Source: Craterostigma plantagineum
Taxonomy: Eukaryota > Streptophyta > Magnoliopsida > Lamiales > Linderniaceae
Length of the DNA stretch: 64,000 nucleotides
Reading direction: 5' to 3'
Assembly (NCBI GenBank): GCA_027422505.1
Contig: JAPQWV010001620.1
Span: forward strand, 1 to 64,000
Below are positions 1-10,950 of this stretch, piece by piece. A program made the translations under genes and the position numbers. Position 1 is the stretch's first letter. The number at the start of each line of letters is the position of its first letter. The notes beneath the pieces are model-generated. The model was not told where the DNA came from and did no database searches. It was given only the letters and a program-made list of their open reading frames with translations.

Positions 1-2
1 CT

Positions 3-134
3 GTTAGGGAAGAAGCTCGCGGGGAGCATGCTGGGGCAGAGGTTGAGGAAGAGCCAAAGGTTGAAGTCCGAGAGGAGGTGGAGAAGCCCGAGGATGTCGT
101 CGGGGGTGGTCATCAGGCCGGTCCGACCTTTTGA
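3..134 (+). pseudogene. C-terminal end of antisense aORF-A of element 1
   Basis: The frame starting at base 3 is open and encodes an acidic Glu/Val/Pro-rich tail ending at the TGA at 132-134. It resembles in composition the acidic C-terminus of aORF-A in the other Tat element (ending at 51710) and occupies the same relative position, just upstream of a second plus-strand gene. It is therefore read as the last 43 codons of that gene, with the rest outside the window. No independent domain is visible. The intact state of the gene cannot be judged. Confidence 0.6.
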
Positions 135-685
135 GTGCTTTTCTTTTTGTTTTCTTCTATTCGGGAACGTGTAACGAACCTTATTATATATATATATATA
201 TATATATGTATGTCTGTTTGAACCTAGTCCTTCGGGGCATAATATTTGAATGCAGCGCCTTCGGGCCTTTTCCCTTTGATGTCATTTCTTCTCTGTGCAT
301 GTATGTGTTGGTGTTTTCTTATATCCGATCACTAACCTTCTCATGCGTCCTTGGATTTTGGCCCGAGAAATAGCATACTTCCTCGAGGCCCACCATTTAC
401 GCCTCGGGCATCCTTCTTGTCCTTCGTAATATTTGGCAATACCCGCTTTAGCCTGTCCTCCCTTCAAAAAATAGCATAGATTTCGCCTAATCCGAGAATT
501 TAGCAACAGTATATTTAGGATTTGGTCTCCGTCCTTCCTAAAAAATCGCAAACCTGGCCCAATCGATTTCAAATTTTCCTAAAGCGGCCTATTCGTGAAT
601 TTTCCCAAGAAGATCGCAGATTGAGTCAAATCTAACCGTTATAACTTCAAACTAACTGACTTCCTTCTCAAGTCCGACCTCCTCC
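135..685. other. Spacer between the two antisense genes of element 1
   Basis: This interval separates the acidic tail of aORF-A from the TATA box of aORF-B. It holds a TA dinucleotide run at about 185-207 and otherwise AT-rich sequence. Short open frames on both strands here show no recognisable motif. Confidence 0.6.
185..207. repeat. (TA)n microsatellite
   Basis: An uninterrupted TA dinucleotide run of about eleven units in the 3' region of the first aORF. Confidence 0.9.
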
Positions 686-693
686 TATAAATA
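686..693 (+). promoter_or_regulatory. TATA box of antisense aORF-B (element 1)
   Basis: TATAAATA lies 90 bp upstream of the ATG at 783, on the coding strand of aORF-B and antisense to the retroelement. The intervening 89 bases are pyrimidine-rich like a plant 5' leader. This suggests that aORF-B is transcribed from its own promoter inside the element rather than only from an LTR. Confidence 0.55.
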
Positions 694-782
694 CAGGACC
701 TTTTTCGTTTCCATTTCTCACCGCTTTCTCATTTTTAATCTCGTAGTATCGTACTTGTGTTCTGTGATTCTTTTAAACTATC

Positions 783-2580
783 ATGACTTCCTCTTCCTCT
801 TCCAAAGGTATGCGTGTTGCTGCATGTTTCCCTAAGATGGAACGTGTCCCTTTCGATTTTGGTAGCTCCTCAGGTTTTCTGTTTGGCTCGGGTCCGAAGC
901 CCGATCCTGCTGATGGCGTGAAGACGCCAATTCCCCATGGTGATAGTGAGGATAAGAATTATCGCAAGAATCTGTTCAAGTGGTCTGTCAAGGCGGAGGA
1001 GGCTCGTTCCAAAGCAAACCTTCCGTGGCATCAGATGAAAGTATCGACCCTTAGCCCACAGTCACTTCGGGAATACCAGGAGAAGGCTTGGGTCCCTTCT
1101 GATTATGAGGTTCAGCTGCCCAATCCCTTGCAAGTGGCGTTTTCACCTCCGACTGGCTTTTTGATGTTCTTCACCTATCAGATAGACATGGGTCTTAGGT
1201 TCCCCATACCTTTTTTCCTTTTGGACCTCTGTGAAGCCTTAGGCATCTCCCCCGGCCAAATTTTTCCCAACTCTTGCAGTTTGTCCTAGCCTTAGCCGCC
1301 ATCACTCGGAGGCTTAGTTTCCCTCTTACTACTGAGCTGATCCTTAATTTCTTCCGGGTGTGTGAGCGGGATGTTGGCAAATTCATTCTTGTGCCTTCTA
1401 TTGATGTTTTTTATGATAATTTTACTGCTACCAAGGGATGGATGAACAAGTTCTTTTATGTTCGCCCTTCGCCCCAGCATCGGGACCGCAGATTCTCTCT
1501 AATCAAGTGGCGAGATCATTGTTTCGCTTCGGGTGATGCGCCCGACCTCCCGTTGCCATTCATGGATCGGGTCGGCGGTCGAAGTTTCTCAGTGAAGGAA
1601 TTGGTGTCCGATGTGCCTCTTGAAGCGGTTATCCCTCCTCGCGTTTTGGGTATGCCTTTCCTTTATTCTCATTTGCTAGCCATTCTTTCCTTACTATTTT
1701 CTTTTTTTCCCAGCAAGCGATGGCTCGGGTGCTCTGCCCGTTATGACTATTCATACTCGTGGTGCTTCGGCGCGCATTCGTCATCAATACGACATGCCTT
1801 CGGCGAATATTACCGAGGAGGGGTCGTCTACTCCTCGCTTGGACTTGGGACGAACCAAACGGGTAAGGCCATCACCGCCCACTCCCCCTGTTTTCTTGCG
1901 TGAGGGCTCTTCCTTATCTCGCCCTGCTATCCACCCGCACTTCCTGCTGGAGAAAGACGGAGAATCTTCCTTGTCTTTCATGATGAATTTCCTGACTCCA
2001 GAGGAGAGGGATTTTGCGAAGGAGCTTTCTGATGGTCATTTCTGGAAAGAATGGGTCTTGGCCTTGAGTCAGGTAACTTTACTTCTTTCATTCCTTGGTT
2101 GAGTATTCGCTTTTGATTGCCTCTCGTTGTTTTCAGGCCTATTCCTTGTCTTGTGAGGGTGCTCGACGATATCGTCTTCAGCAGAAAATGGCCGAATCTG
2201 CCCGATCAAGCAATGTGGAGATGACCATGCTAGTTAGTGAGGAAGCTCAAGAGGCAGGTCGTTTGAAGGATCAGTTGGCACGGGCTCAATTTGAAGTCGG
2301 CAAGCTTCGTCAAGAACTTCACTCGGAGAGGGAGATCCATCGCAGTCGAGAGCGTCAGCCCGACCCCAAGCTAGTCCCCGTGGAGAAAGTGTCCGAGGCG
2401 GCTAATATGTATTTTGACTTTGGGTTCCAAGGGTGCTTGTCTCAAATTAGGGCGAACGGTTTTCCGGAAAGTGCACACCCCTTCAGTTTTCTGAATCCCA
2501 AGGTGGTTTTTATGGCTTTGGCTCCTCGACGTTCCCCGCCGAAGCCAGTGAAGGGGAAAAATCCTTTGGGACGAGTTTGA
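783..2580 (+). pseudogene. Antisense aORF-B with Transposase_28-like domain, frameshifted (element 1)
   Basis: The gene model is three exons, 783-1649, 1714-2072 and 2137-2580, with introns of 64 bp each bounded by GT and AG. Exon 1 carries a single-base frameshift near 1280-1288. The N-terminal half has the block DMGLRFPIPFFLLDLC, typical of the Pfam family 'putative gypsy type transposon' (Transposase_28). Exon 3 encodes a Glu/Arg-rich coiled-coil stretch followed by an aromatic motif (YFDFGFQGCLSQIR) that aligns with YFHHGFWGCVHQLR in aORF-A at 49491-51710. Biochemical function is unknown. It lies antisense between pol and the 3' LTR. One indel blocks full translation, so it is called a pseudogene; a sequencing error is possible. 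Confidence 0.75.
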
Positions 2581-3405
2581 TTTAGGCGAGAGTAGCGATG
2601 CTTCCCGAGGAGATGGTCCAGCCGAGAAGGATTAGTTTGATGACTTTCTTTGGCGTTCAGTTTTTAGTCTTCCTTTTTCCTTGCTTTCCGTATATGCTTT
2701 TGTTTCCTAGCTTTCCCATTTATCTGCTTGTACATTTGAAGTATTAAATAAATAAAGGATTTTTAGTTACCTGAACATTGCCTCCCGCTCGATTGCTTGA
2801 TGTTTATCATTTCCTTCCCTACTCAATCGCTCTTGATGATTGTAGGAGATGTGAGGTCCCTTACCTCGGGTGGAGAGCGTCCCCCCAATCCCGAGGAGAG
2901 CCTCGGCGTCTCAAAAAGATATTTCTTCTGTGCCTCTAGCTTAGGTAGAGGTGGCGCTGCCTCACGCAGAAGGATGTCAGTGTGCGCGATTGATATTACC
3001 TGAGGGGGTGTTCCCGAGGGGCCTTTTTTGCCTCTAGCTTATATAGAGGTGGCGATGCCTCATGCAGGGGGATGTCAGTGTGCGCGAAAAATCTTACTTC
3101 CCATTGGGGGAAAGAATGTCTCAGCATCTCGCAGAGGGAATTCAATGTGCGCGATTTACATCACCCGAGGGGAGAGGTCCCGAGGGGTTCTGAAGTGATT
3201 GCCTCCTTAGGAGGTGGAGTTTCTTCTACCCGAGTCTTCATGTCTTTTAGTGTTTTGAGTTTTCGTTCGAACGTCCCTCGTACAGAAAGAAAGCAACTTC
3301 ATAAATAACTTAGCATAGCTTACATCTCAAAAGCGGTAGAAGTAAACTTAAGAAAATAATGTGCAGGAATCAAAGAAAAACGTATGCAAATGAGGGTACC
3401 CCCCT
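2581..3405. repeat. 3' untranslated region of element 1 with ~99-bp degenerate tandem repeats
   Basis: Between aORF-B and the end of pol lie repeats without coding sense. A block beginning GCCTCTAGCTTA recurs at about 2932 and 3031 (period 99 bp). The segment around GTCAGTGTGCGCG recurs at about 2975, 3074 and, degenerately, 3140. The position matches that of the 63/64-bp array in the complete Tat element. Tandem repeats in the region before the 3' LTR are a known property of Tat/Ogre-type elements. Confidence 0.7.
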
Positions 3406-4665
3406 CTAGGGATAATACTTCAGCAGTTTGCGAGCGTTCCAGGGGCGATAGAGCTGTTCCCCACAGGTGTCCTCGAGATAGTATGAGGCTTCTCCCACTT
3501 TCTTGACAACACGATAAGGTCCTTCGAACTTGGGCTCTAGCTTCTTCCTTCCCTCTTGGTTTATGATCTCTTTCATCACTAAGTCTCCTTCCTCATATTT
3601 CTTGCCTCGGACTCGTCGATTGTAGCACTTGGTCATTCTTCTTTGGTAGGCGGTCATCCTGATGGCGGCTCTCTCTCTTCCTTCCTGGATCAGGTCGAGA
3701 TCTTCGGCGCGGAGTTGATCATTGTCTTCAGGGTAAGTGAGGATTCGGGTACTTTCCATGCCAATTTCCGCGGGCAGCACCGCGTCGCTTCCATAGACCA
3801 GGCTGAAAGGAGTCTCACTGGTCCCCTCTTGAGGTGTAGTTCTGTATGACCAGAGGACACTTTGAAGTTCGTTGAACCAAGACTTCTCGAGCCCCTCGAG
3901 GCGGGTCTTCAGTCCTTGTACGATGGTACGATTGGTCACCTCGACTTGGCCGTTGCTTTGAGGATACGCTACCGAGGTGAAGATTTGTTCTATTCCGAGT
4001 TCGTCGCACCACTCTTTTAGCTTCTTTTCGCTGAACTGCCTCCCATTATCAGACACCAGTCTCCTCGGTATCCCCGAAGCGACAAATGATATTTTTTTCC
4101 AGATGAATGTTGTGATGGCTGCCTCAGTGATCTTGGCCATGGCCTCGGCTTCAACCCACTTCGAGAAGTAGTCCACAGCCACCAGCAAAAACTTCTTTTG
4201 AGCGACGTTCCCGGACAATGGTCCGACGATATTGAGTCCCCACTTATCGAAGGAGCATGGGGATGTCACCGACTTCATGACTTTCGCGGGCATCCTTTGC
4301 AAGCTGGCGTGTTTCTGACAACTGAGGCAGCTTCGGACTGTTTTCATGGCGTCTCCCTTCATTGTTGACCAGAAGAATCCTGCGAGGAGTGCTTTCCTTA
4401 CCAATGGCCGACTCCCGATATGACTCCCACAAGTTCCCTCGTGGATCTCCCGAAGGACATATTCCCCCTCTTCCTTAGATATGCATCGCGGGAGGGGTCC
4501 GGCGAAAGATCTTTTAAACAAGGTTGTGTCGATCAGAGTGAACCTCTGGACCCTCTGCACGAGTTTCCGGGCCAGAGCCTTATCTTCTGGGAGGAGTTTG
4601 TGATGTAGGTATTGGTAGATTTTATACCTCCAATCTTCTCGGGCCATGTCCGACTCGGGTGGCAT
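3406..4665 (-). pseudogene. Integrase region of element 1 pol, first catalytic Asp replaced
   Basis: This 419-residue frame covers the end of the RNase H linker, the HHCC zinc motif (HEGTCGSHIG near residue 75 and CLSCQKH near 113-119) and the integrase core. The second and third catalytic residues are present (D206 in SDNGRQF and E242 in GQVEVTNR). The first is Asn145 in WGLNIVGP, where the homologous frame at 54813-57410 has Asp. The short helix after IWKK also differs from the intact relative. It should cut and join cDNA ends in the nucleus, but the D-to-N change predicts an inactive enzyme. Confidence 0.85.
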
Positions 4666-4683
4666 TTTGATCCTCGACCTGCC

Positions 4684-6187
4684 AAATGGTTAGGACCTTC
4701 CTTTTTCCTCAAGCAGTCCGATGGCGATTGCCCACTTAGCTATTTGATTCGCCTTCTCGTTCTGTGCTCGGGTGATTAGGACGATCTTGAGTTTCTCAAA
4801 GCTTCCCTTGATTTCCTCGAATGCCTTGACGTACTTTTCTAAGTTCTAGCCCTTGATAGCGAAGTTTCCTTCCAACTGTTGGAACACAAGCTGAGAGTCC
4901 GAGTGCACCACTAAGCGTGCCCATTCTCCGTGCTGCTCAAAGTCCGGCAAGTAGCGCCTCGTACTCAGTCTCGTTGTTTGATGCCTTGTAGTCCAGTCTG
5001 ATGGCCAGGTTGGTCTCCTCTCCCCAAGGTGATATGAGAAGTATCCCGACTCCATTTCCCGAGCTGCAGGAAGAGCCATCCACAAACATCTTCCATATCT
5101 CCTCGGGACCATCTCCGACCTTCTCCACCATGAAGTCGGCCAAGGCATGTGCCTTGATTGCGGCCCGAGGCTTGAACTAGATGTCATATTCTCCCAACTC
5201 TATTGACCACTTGACTTCTCTTCCCGAGATGTCCGATCGCGTAGCAATCTTCCCGCAGGGTGGTTGGTCAAAACCACAATTGGGTGTGATAGAAAATAGG
5301 GCCGCAACTTCCTCGCAGTGATAAGAAGGGCTAGTAGTAGTTCTTCGAAGTTTGTGTACCTTGTCTCGGGGCCCTTCAGGATGTGGCTCATGAAGTAGAT
5401 TGGTTTCTGTACCCTTTTCTCTTCCCGAACCAGCACGGAGCTTATTGCCCGAGGAGATGCTGCCAAATAAACCATCAGTTCCTCTCCAGGCAAAGACTTA
5501 TTGAGCACAGGCAGCTTCTTCAGATATTCCTTCAAGTCTTGAAAAGCTTTCTCGCACTCGGGAGTCCACTCTAAGTTTTGGACTTTCCATAACACTTTGA
5601 AGAAGGGTAGACTACGGTCGGCAGATCGGGAGACGAATTGTGAGAGGGCTGTTTTCCTTCCCGTCAGCCACTGAACCTCATTTAGACCTCGAGGAGATGT
5701 CATATCCATCAAAGCCTTAACCTTGCCCGGGTTGGCTTCGATTCCTCTCCTCGTTACCATGTATCCCAGGAATTTTCTCGAGCTGACTCCAAAAGTGCAT
5801 TTGCTCGGGTTCATCTTCATGTCGTATCTTTGTGTAGTTGAGAGTGTTTCTTGAATGTCGGCTAAAAAGCAGTTCTGCTCCCGGGACTTGATTAAGATGT
5901 CATCCACATAGACTTCCACATTCCTCCCGATCTGGTCTTTGAAAACTTTGTCCATCAACCTCTGGTAAGTGGCACCGGCATTCTTCAACCCGAAGGGCAT
6001 GACAGTGTAGCAGCATGTCCCTCCGGCGGTTATGAAACTTGTCTTTGCTAGAAGTTCCTCAACCTAGCATCGCGCTTCGGCGTCTTTCTCTGCGCTTAGA
6101 TGTCTCCTCTTCTGGAAGATGGGTCGGGCGGTTCGGGAGACATTCAGCTTGTGCTCGATGACTCCTCGGTCTATGCCCACCATGTCC
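4684..6187 (-). pseudogene. Reverse transcriptase (3' part) and RNase H of element 1, with internal RT deletion
   Basis: Frames at 5200-6000 and 4846-5187 encode the RT palm with YVDD (residues 31-34 of the first frame), the RT connection and RNase H segments including a second, archaeal-like RNase H with FVDGSS. Upstream, at about 6060-6187, the frame encodes the segment preceding RT (IFQKRRHL), then hits a stop and resumes at AKTSFIT. Compared with the relative at 57454-58902, about 100 codons are missing, including the strand with the first catalytic Asp (FLDAFQGYHQ). Further stops and shifts separate the frames. This copy cannot make reverse transcriptase. Confidence 0.85.
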
Positions 6188-6832
6188 TTAGATGTCCATG
6201 CGAATATCCTTGCTCCTTTTTAGTAATCTGATCAAGTCCTCCCTTAGGTCTCGAGGCAAATTCTTGGCGACCTTGACTGTACCTTCCGGTGGATTGATCA
6301 TTACTTCCTCAGTTTCTTCTTCCTTGTCTTCTTTTTTAGTAGTTCCAATGGTGTATAACGTTTCTCTTCCCCTCGGGTGGTCCTCCCTTCGGGTCCGGGA
6401 GGATTTGATTTCTACTCGAACCTCTTCCACATAGCATTTCCTAGCCATCTTGCGGTCCCCCAAGACCTCTCCGACCTTATCTCCCACAGGAAACTTTATT
6501 TTCTGATGTAATGCTGAGGCGATGGCCATGAAAGAAGTCAAGGCAGGCCTTTCTAGGATGATGTTGTAAGGGCTTATCCCATTGGTAACCATGAACGGGG
6601 CGATCCATGTCTTCCTCGTTTCCCCTTCCCCAAGGGTGAGGGGGAGGTGTAAGATCCCTAATGCCTCAATGCAGTGTCTTGTGAAGCCGAATAGAGCCGT
6701 TTCCAACTTATCCATGGGGTATGCTCCCAAGTCCATTTGGTCGAGAGCCCTCTTATATATGATGTTGATGCTTCCGTTGTCAACAAAGACTCTCCCGACA
6801 ACATGATTGGCTACTTCTGCCCTTATGACCAA
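6188..6832 (-). pseudogene. Retroviral-type aspartic protease region of element 1
   Basis: The 214-residue frame aligns with the protease segment of the complete Tat element (GRVFVDNGS against GRVFIDNGS). The active-site signature is DNGS rather than the usual DTG/DSG; the same variant appears in both elements, so it is likely ancestral. The family processes the Gag-Pol polyprotein in the particle. The frame stops near 6188, just before the RT deletion. Confidence 0.75.
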
Positions 6833-7096
6833 GGCATCCTCATGAGAATCGTCGCCCCCATGGAGGTCTTCGGGACCGAAGCTGATGGTGGGCCCCGACC
6901 GCTTACTTCCTAGCTTGATTTTGAAATTTTCTAACCGACGTACTCCAGCCTTCCTTGCCCGATTGGAATCTCCTCCTGTTGGTCCTCCCGATATGATGTT
7001 GATTTGCCGAGGTGCGGTTCTCTCGGGAGATCTTCGTCGTCCTGCGTCTCTATTGTCATGGTTCCTTTGGTTGTCATTTCCTCCTAGCCTCGGGCC

Positions 7097-8293
7097 TCAT
7101 CGACCCTCACTCTCCGGTGTCCTCCTCTGTGCTTCCCTTTGATTTTGAGGTTGGTGATCCAGTCGGGCGTTAAACCGATTACCTGTCCCAGGATACCTGG
7201 GCTTGGTCCCGAAGCGGCCATCTGTTCCAGCAAGTTTCGCTCGGGCCTCGGGATTGGTCGCAATTAACTTCTCTAGTTCTCGATTTAGCTGAAAACATTC
7301 TTCACTGGTGTGTCCATATTCGTGGTGATAACTGCAGTAGGTGTCTGACACAGGCCATCTCAGGTTACCGTCGATGTAAAGGGGTCGGCGGAGAAAGTCG
7401 TTTTCCTCGCATATCTCCAATGCTCGAAGTTTCTTCACTCGTAGCCTTGGGTAGTCTGTCCGAGGAAGCTGAGATACAGGGTAAGGGCGATCGTCCCTTC
7501 GAGGGAATACTCTGCGGTCTTGGTTTCTTAAGGGGTTTTTCCGACGCTCTCGAGGAGGACTCGCGCTTCCTGTCCTCGGGTTCCCGGGCTTGTGATTCTT
7601 CCATGAAGACGTACTTTTCCACCCGCGTTATCAGTCCTCCACTGTGGTCGGATATTTCTTCACCAGCGACCTGAATTTGTCCCCATCTCTTAAGCCGTGG
7701 TGGAATGCCCCGATAAGCAATTCAGGTGCGATATTGGGGACCTCCATCTTCACCTGGTTGAAAAGCCGAAGGTAGTCTCTTAAACTTTCTCGGTCGGCTT
7801 GTTTTATGTTTAACAGTTTTACTGCAGATGAAGGGCGTCTTCGGTTGCTAGAGAAGTCCTTCAAGAAGTGTCTAGTAAGGTCCTGAAAAGTTCTGATTCC
7901 TCCCGGTGGTAACAGTGTGAACCATTGTTGGGCTCCTTTTGACAGGGTAGTCACAAAGAGTCGGCATTTGACTGGATCACTCAGTTGGTACAACGCCGCG
8001 TTTCCCTCGAAGGCGGCCAAATGATCCTCGGGAGGTCCGGAGCCATCGTACTTCCCCATCTCAAAGGATCGGAAGTGCTCGGGTAGCGGGGCCGCTAGTA
8101 CCTCGGGTGAAAATGGCGACGCCCGAGGCAGAATCGGTGGTTCTGGTGGGTTTGCGAGGTTCTTAAGCCGGCGAATCTCCTCTCTCATTCTTTCTAAATC
8201 GGTTGCCTGTTGGTCGACGCATTGTTGGTCGGCGCGTTGCTGGTCGGCGTGCCTCCTCCTGTTGGCTCGGGCTCTTCTCTGCATTGACGCCAA
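7097..8293 (-). pseudogene. gag of element 1, frameshifted
   Basis: The frame 7631-8293 starts with an ATG, has an Arg-rich and DQQ-repeat N-terminus, a short coiled-coil segment and the retrotransposon gag core (YDGSGPPEDHLAAFEGNA through KKYPTTVED). A one-base loss near 7634 shifts the frame. Later frames (7365-7622, 7097-7438) continue to a zinc-knuckle-like motif C-x2-H-x4-H-x4-C (YCSYHHEYGHTSEEC). Gag builds the cytoplasmic particle that packages element RNA. The frameshifts make it non-functional as written. Confidence 0.85.
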
Positions 8294-8593
8294 AGTGTGG
8301 TTGTCGTCACCGCGTTCTCCGGTCCCCGACTCGGCGTCGTTTTCCCCACTTCCTTCGCGTCGGTTGCCTTCTTGTTCGGCATCATGTTCTCTGTTCTGCC
8401 CGGGCCTGTTACCTCTCTAATTCCTTTCGGCCATCAAGATACCTTAATCGGCCCCAATCCTCTGCATTTCTTGCATGACAGCAACCAACATCGCCGCAGA
8501 GTCAGTCGGGCTCGGCCCGTTGCCGTCGGGTGGCGGTTCGCGATCATTTTCAACAACTACCATACTGAATTTTTACTGATGAGAAACTAGACG

Positions 8594-8611
8594 TTCCCAC
8601 AGACGGCGCCA
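8594..8611 (-). other. Primer binding site of element 1
   Basis: Immediately inside the 5' LTR, after a 3-nt spacer, the minus strand reads TGGCGCCGTCTGTGGGAA. This matches the PBS of the second Tat element exactly. The TGG start is as expected for pairing with a tRNA CCA end. I do not assign the tRNA with confidence. Confidence 0.75.
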
Positions 8612-8614
8612 AGT

Positions 8615-9364
8615 TGATACCGTCGAAAAATGGATCTACCGCACTAGACGGCCAACGAGCTCTTCCCGCCTAAACTTCGCCGCGGGTTTCGCCTGAAGAC
8701 TTGAAAACAGGGTTAGGGTTGGGGGTCGTTTGCCCTCTTGCCTAGGTCAAGAGGGTGTTTAGTCGTGTTCCAGGTGTAAAGTAGCGTGAAAAATGGTGTG
8801 CGTGTGTGTGCGTGAGTAGAAAAAATGGCAGAGTAATGGTAGGATACATGAGAATTCGATACCTGTTTTGGGCGGGGCTTGCAGTATTTATAGGACATCT
8901 GCGTTGGGGCGGTTTCTGGGCGGCTTTACCCCCTTCCCGCCTTTCTCGGACTCGAGCCTCTATGTCCCACGTTCTCTTAAACCTCCTCACCAGGGGCAGT
9001 TATTTGTTGCACGTTCTGGTGAAATTATCGAGGGAAGATCCTGGCGATTTCTTGTGTGGGAGGTCGAATTCCCAAAGGTGCGTGTTGTCCTCGGGAATCG
9101 GGGTGAAGACCCGAGGGGTCATCATATTATTCCCACCTGCTGGAAGGCGTCGGGATTGTCCTCAGGACCAAGAGACAGTCTGAGGTCTCCGAGGTGCTTC
9201 TGGTGCAGGCAGACCACCACTAACTCGGGTCCTTCTCGGAGATCATCCCGGCCCACCCGAGGTCATGCTTAAGGATAGGGGTCATTTTCCAAGTAAGGTG
9301 ATTCCTGTCCATTGAGGTGGGTCGGGTATTTTACCCGCGGGGTATATAATACCCGAGGGTAACA
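8615..9364 (-). repeat. 5' LTR of element 1
   Basis: The 750-bp block starts TGATACCG and ends GAGGGTAACA on the plus strand, so it has TG...CA ends in both orientations. A TATA box for sense transcription lies at 8885-8893 (CTATAAATA on the minus strand). A second TATA-like motif (GGTATATAATACC, partly palindromic) lies close to the outer end at about 9341-9353. Its partner LTR is outside the window, so age and TSD cannot be read. Confidence 0.85.
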
Positions 9365-9892
9365 ATTTTATACTCACATACTTATAGTAGAAGCTATATC
9401 TTTCCCCAAGTTCAAATTCGTTCTTTTGCTAATTGATCTCCTTTCTCCTCCTTACATAGGGTTTTCAATAGTTCTTTGTTAATGAATTATGCTAAATAAA
9501 TTCTACTCTTCTCTCTTTTGGCCCTTGCGTATAGAATTATCCAAATGACATGATGGTTAGTTGGTCCTATCTAAGTTCCTGAAATGAGTTATTATTTTAT
9601 TGATTCTTTCGTTTTTCCTTTGAGCTTAAGTAAACGTTATTACTTATGTTCATGCTTGGGCCTACATAGGGATTTAATATGACCCAATTACAATAGCCCA
9701 AGTTTTATTTTTATTAGTACTATAATATGGAATTACTTCTAAATTCTAACTCCATTTCCTATACGGTCGGTTATCCTGGTATCACATAATTAAATAAACA
9801 CATAACATAGAATCACGTAAACTCATCATATACAGTCATATAGTCATATAATATGCATGCATGTTTATCGGCCGGCTTACTTATGAGAATCG

Positions 9893-10348
9893 AGTATTAC
9901 AAGCCCCACCAGCTAAAGCGGCGGGGCGGGCTCTGAAATTTTAGGAATGGCGGGCCGCGGGTAAGCCCGCCGAAAATAAAATTTACAATTATATTATATA
10001 ATAGATTTAATAATAAATTATACTGATTTTTATGTTTTTGAATTATGATTATACTTTAGTAACACAAAAAAATTAATATTAAAGAAGTTGATTAAATTAG
10101 ATATATTTTTCAATTTGAAATCTTCATTGTTATAACTTTTCCAATTTTTTAATTATTTTTTATTATTTGTTTTAAATTTTTTAAAAACCGGCGGGCTTAG
10201 GCGGGCCTTCATTTTTCAAGCCCGCCAGTAGGCGGGCCTTCATTTTTCAGGCCCGCCAGTAGGCGGGATTGCCCGCCCCCGCCCTGCCTGTGGTGGGCAT
10301 TGGCGGCCTACGGGCCGGCCGGGCCTGCCGGCCATTTTGACAGTATTA
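9893..10348. mobile_element. hAT-like MITE remnant with GCGGGC-rich ends
   Basis: An AT-rich core is bounded by arms rich in GGCGGGC. The right end, read inward, starts ACTGTCAAAATGGCC, close to the left end of the neighbouring element at 10549. A ~30-bp unit (GGCGGGCCTTCATTTTTC) is tandemly duplicated at about 10200-10263. The ends resemble hAT-type non-autonomous elements, but I could not define an 8-bp target duplication. Confidence 0.35.
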
Positions 10349-10367
10349 GTCACATACAAACTAACTA

Positions 10368-10397
<30 letters not shown>
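10368..10397. repeat. (TA)n microsatellite
   Basis: A TA dinucleotide run of about fourteen units. Confidence 0.9.
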
Positions 10398-10401
<4 letters not shown>

Positions 10402-10548
10402 TTCAATATGAAAATTTCATGCTTAAACATTCAATCGAATGTCTTACTGTAACACAGATTAAAACGCGCACAAAGATCTAAACAAAAACAAAAACTAATA
10501 AATATGTCGAAGTTTTAATACATAAAACTAAAAAAACTAACCTTTTGA

Positions 10549-10950
10549 CTAGTACTGTCAATTTGGTGGGGCGGGCCGGGCGGGGCAGGGTGGGCTGGCC
10601 CGCCATCTGGCTGGCCTTAAATACTTGAGCCCGCCCCGCCCACCTTGGAAAAATATGATTTTGTTTATTTTTATTTTTATAATTTAATTTATTAATTTTT
10701 TTTAATTAAGGTATTTATTAATAAATATGAATAAGCAACCTATTAATTATATATTTATTTACATACATGTCATTAATTATGGTATAAATAATGAATCATT
10801 AACTATTAATAATATATTTTAAATATAATATTAATATAATATATGTATATTAATAAAATTGCCGGGTTGGCCCGAGGGGCGGGCCTAAAAAATCGCAGCC
10901 CCCCGCCCTTTTCGCGGGGTGGGGCAGGGTGGCCCCGATTACAGCACTAC
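10549..10950. mobile_element. hAT-like MITE with inverted GC-rich ends
   Basis: The left end begins TAGTACTGTCAATTTGG. The right end, reverse complemented, begins TAGTGCTGTAATCGGGG, and both run into GGGGCGGG tracts around an AT-rich core. The imperfect terminal inverted repeats and ~400-bp length fit a non-autonomous hAT-like MITE. The target duplication is unclear. Confidence 0.4.

Larger units (their letters stand above)
1..9364 (-). mobile_element. Tat-lineage Ty3/gypsy LTR retrotransposon, partial (element 1)
   Basis: Reading on the minus strand from the right, the order is 5' LTR (8615-9364), primer binding site, gag, protease, reverse transcriptase, RNase H and integrase, ending near 3406. 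Beyond pol come a repeat-rich untranslated stretch and plus-strand extra genes. An antisense extra ORF between pol and the 3' LTR is an established feature of some Tat-clade gypsy elements. The 3' LTR and left flank lie outside the window. The coding region is broken by frameshifts, stops and a deletion in reverse transcriptase, so the copy is not autonomous. LTR ends and PBS match those of the complete element at 47897-61204, showing a related but distinct family. Confidence 0.9.

Noticed and set aside
131..373. 80-codon plus frame with a Tyr-Ile run
   Set aside because: The run is translated TA microsatellite and there is no homology; it lies beyond the stop of the aORF-A tail.
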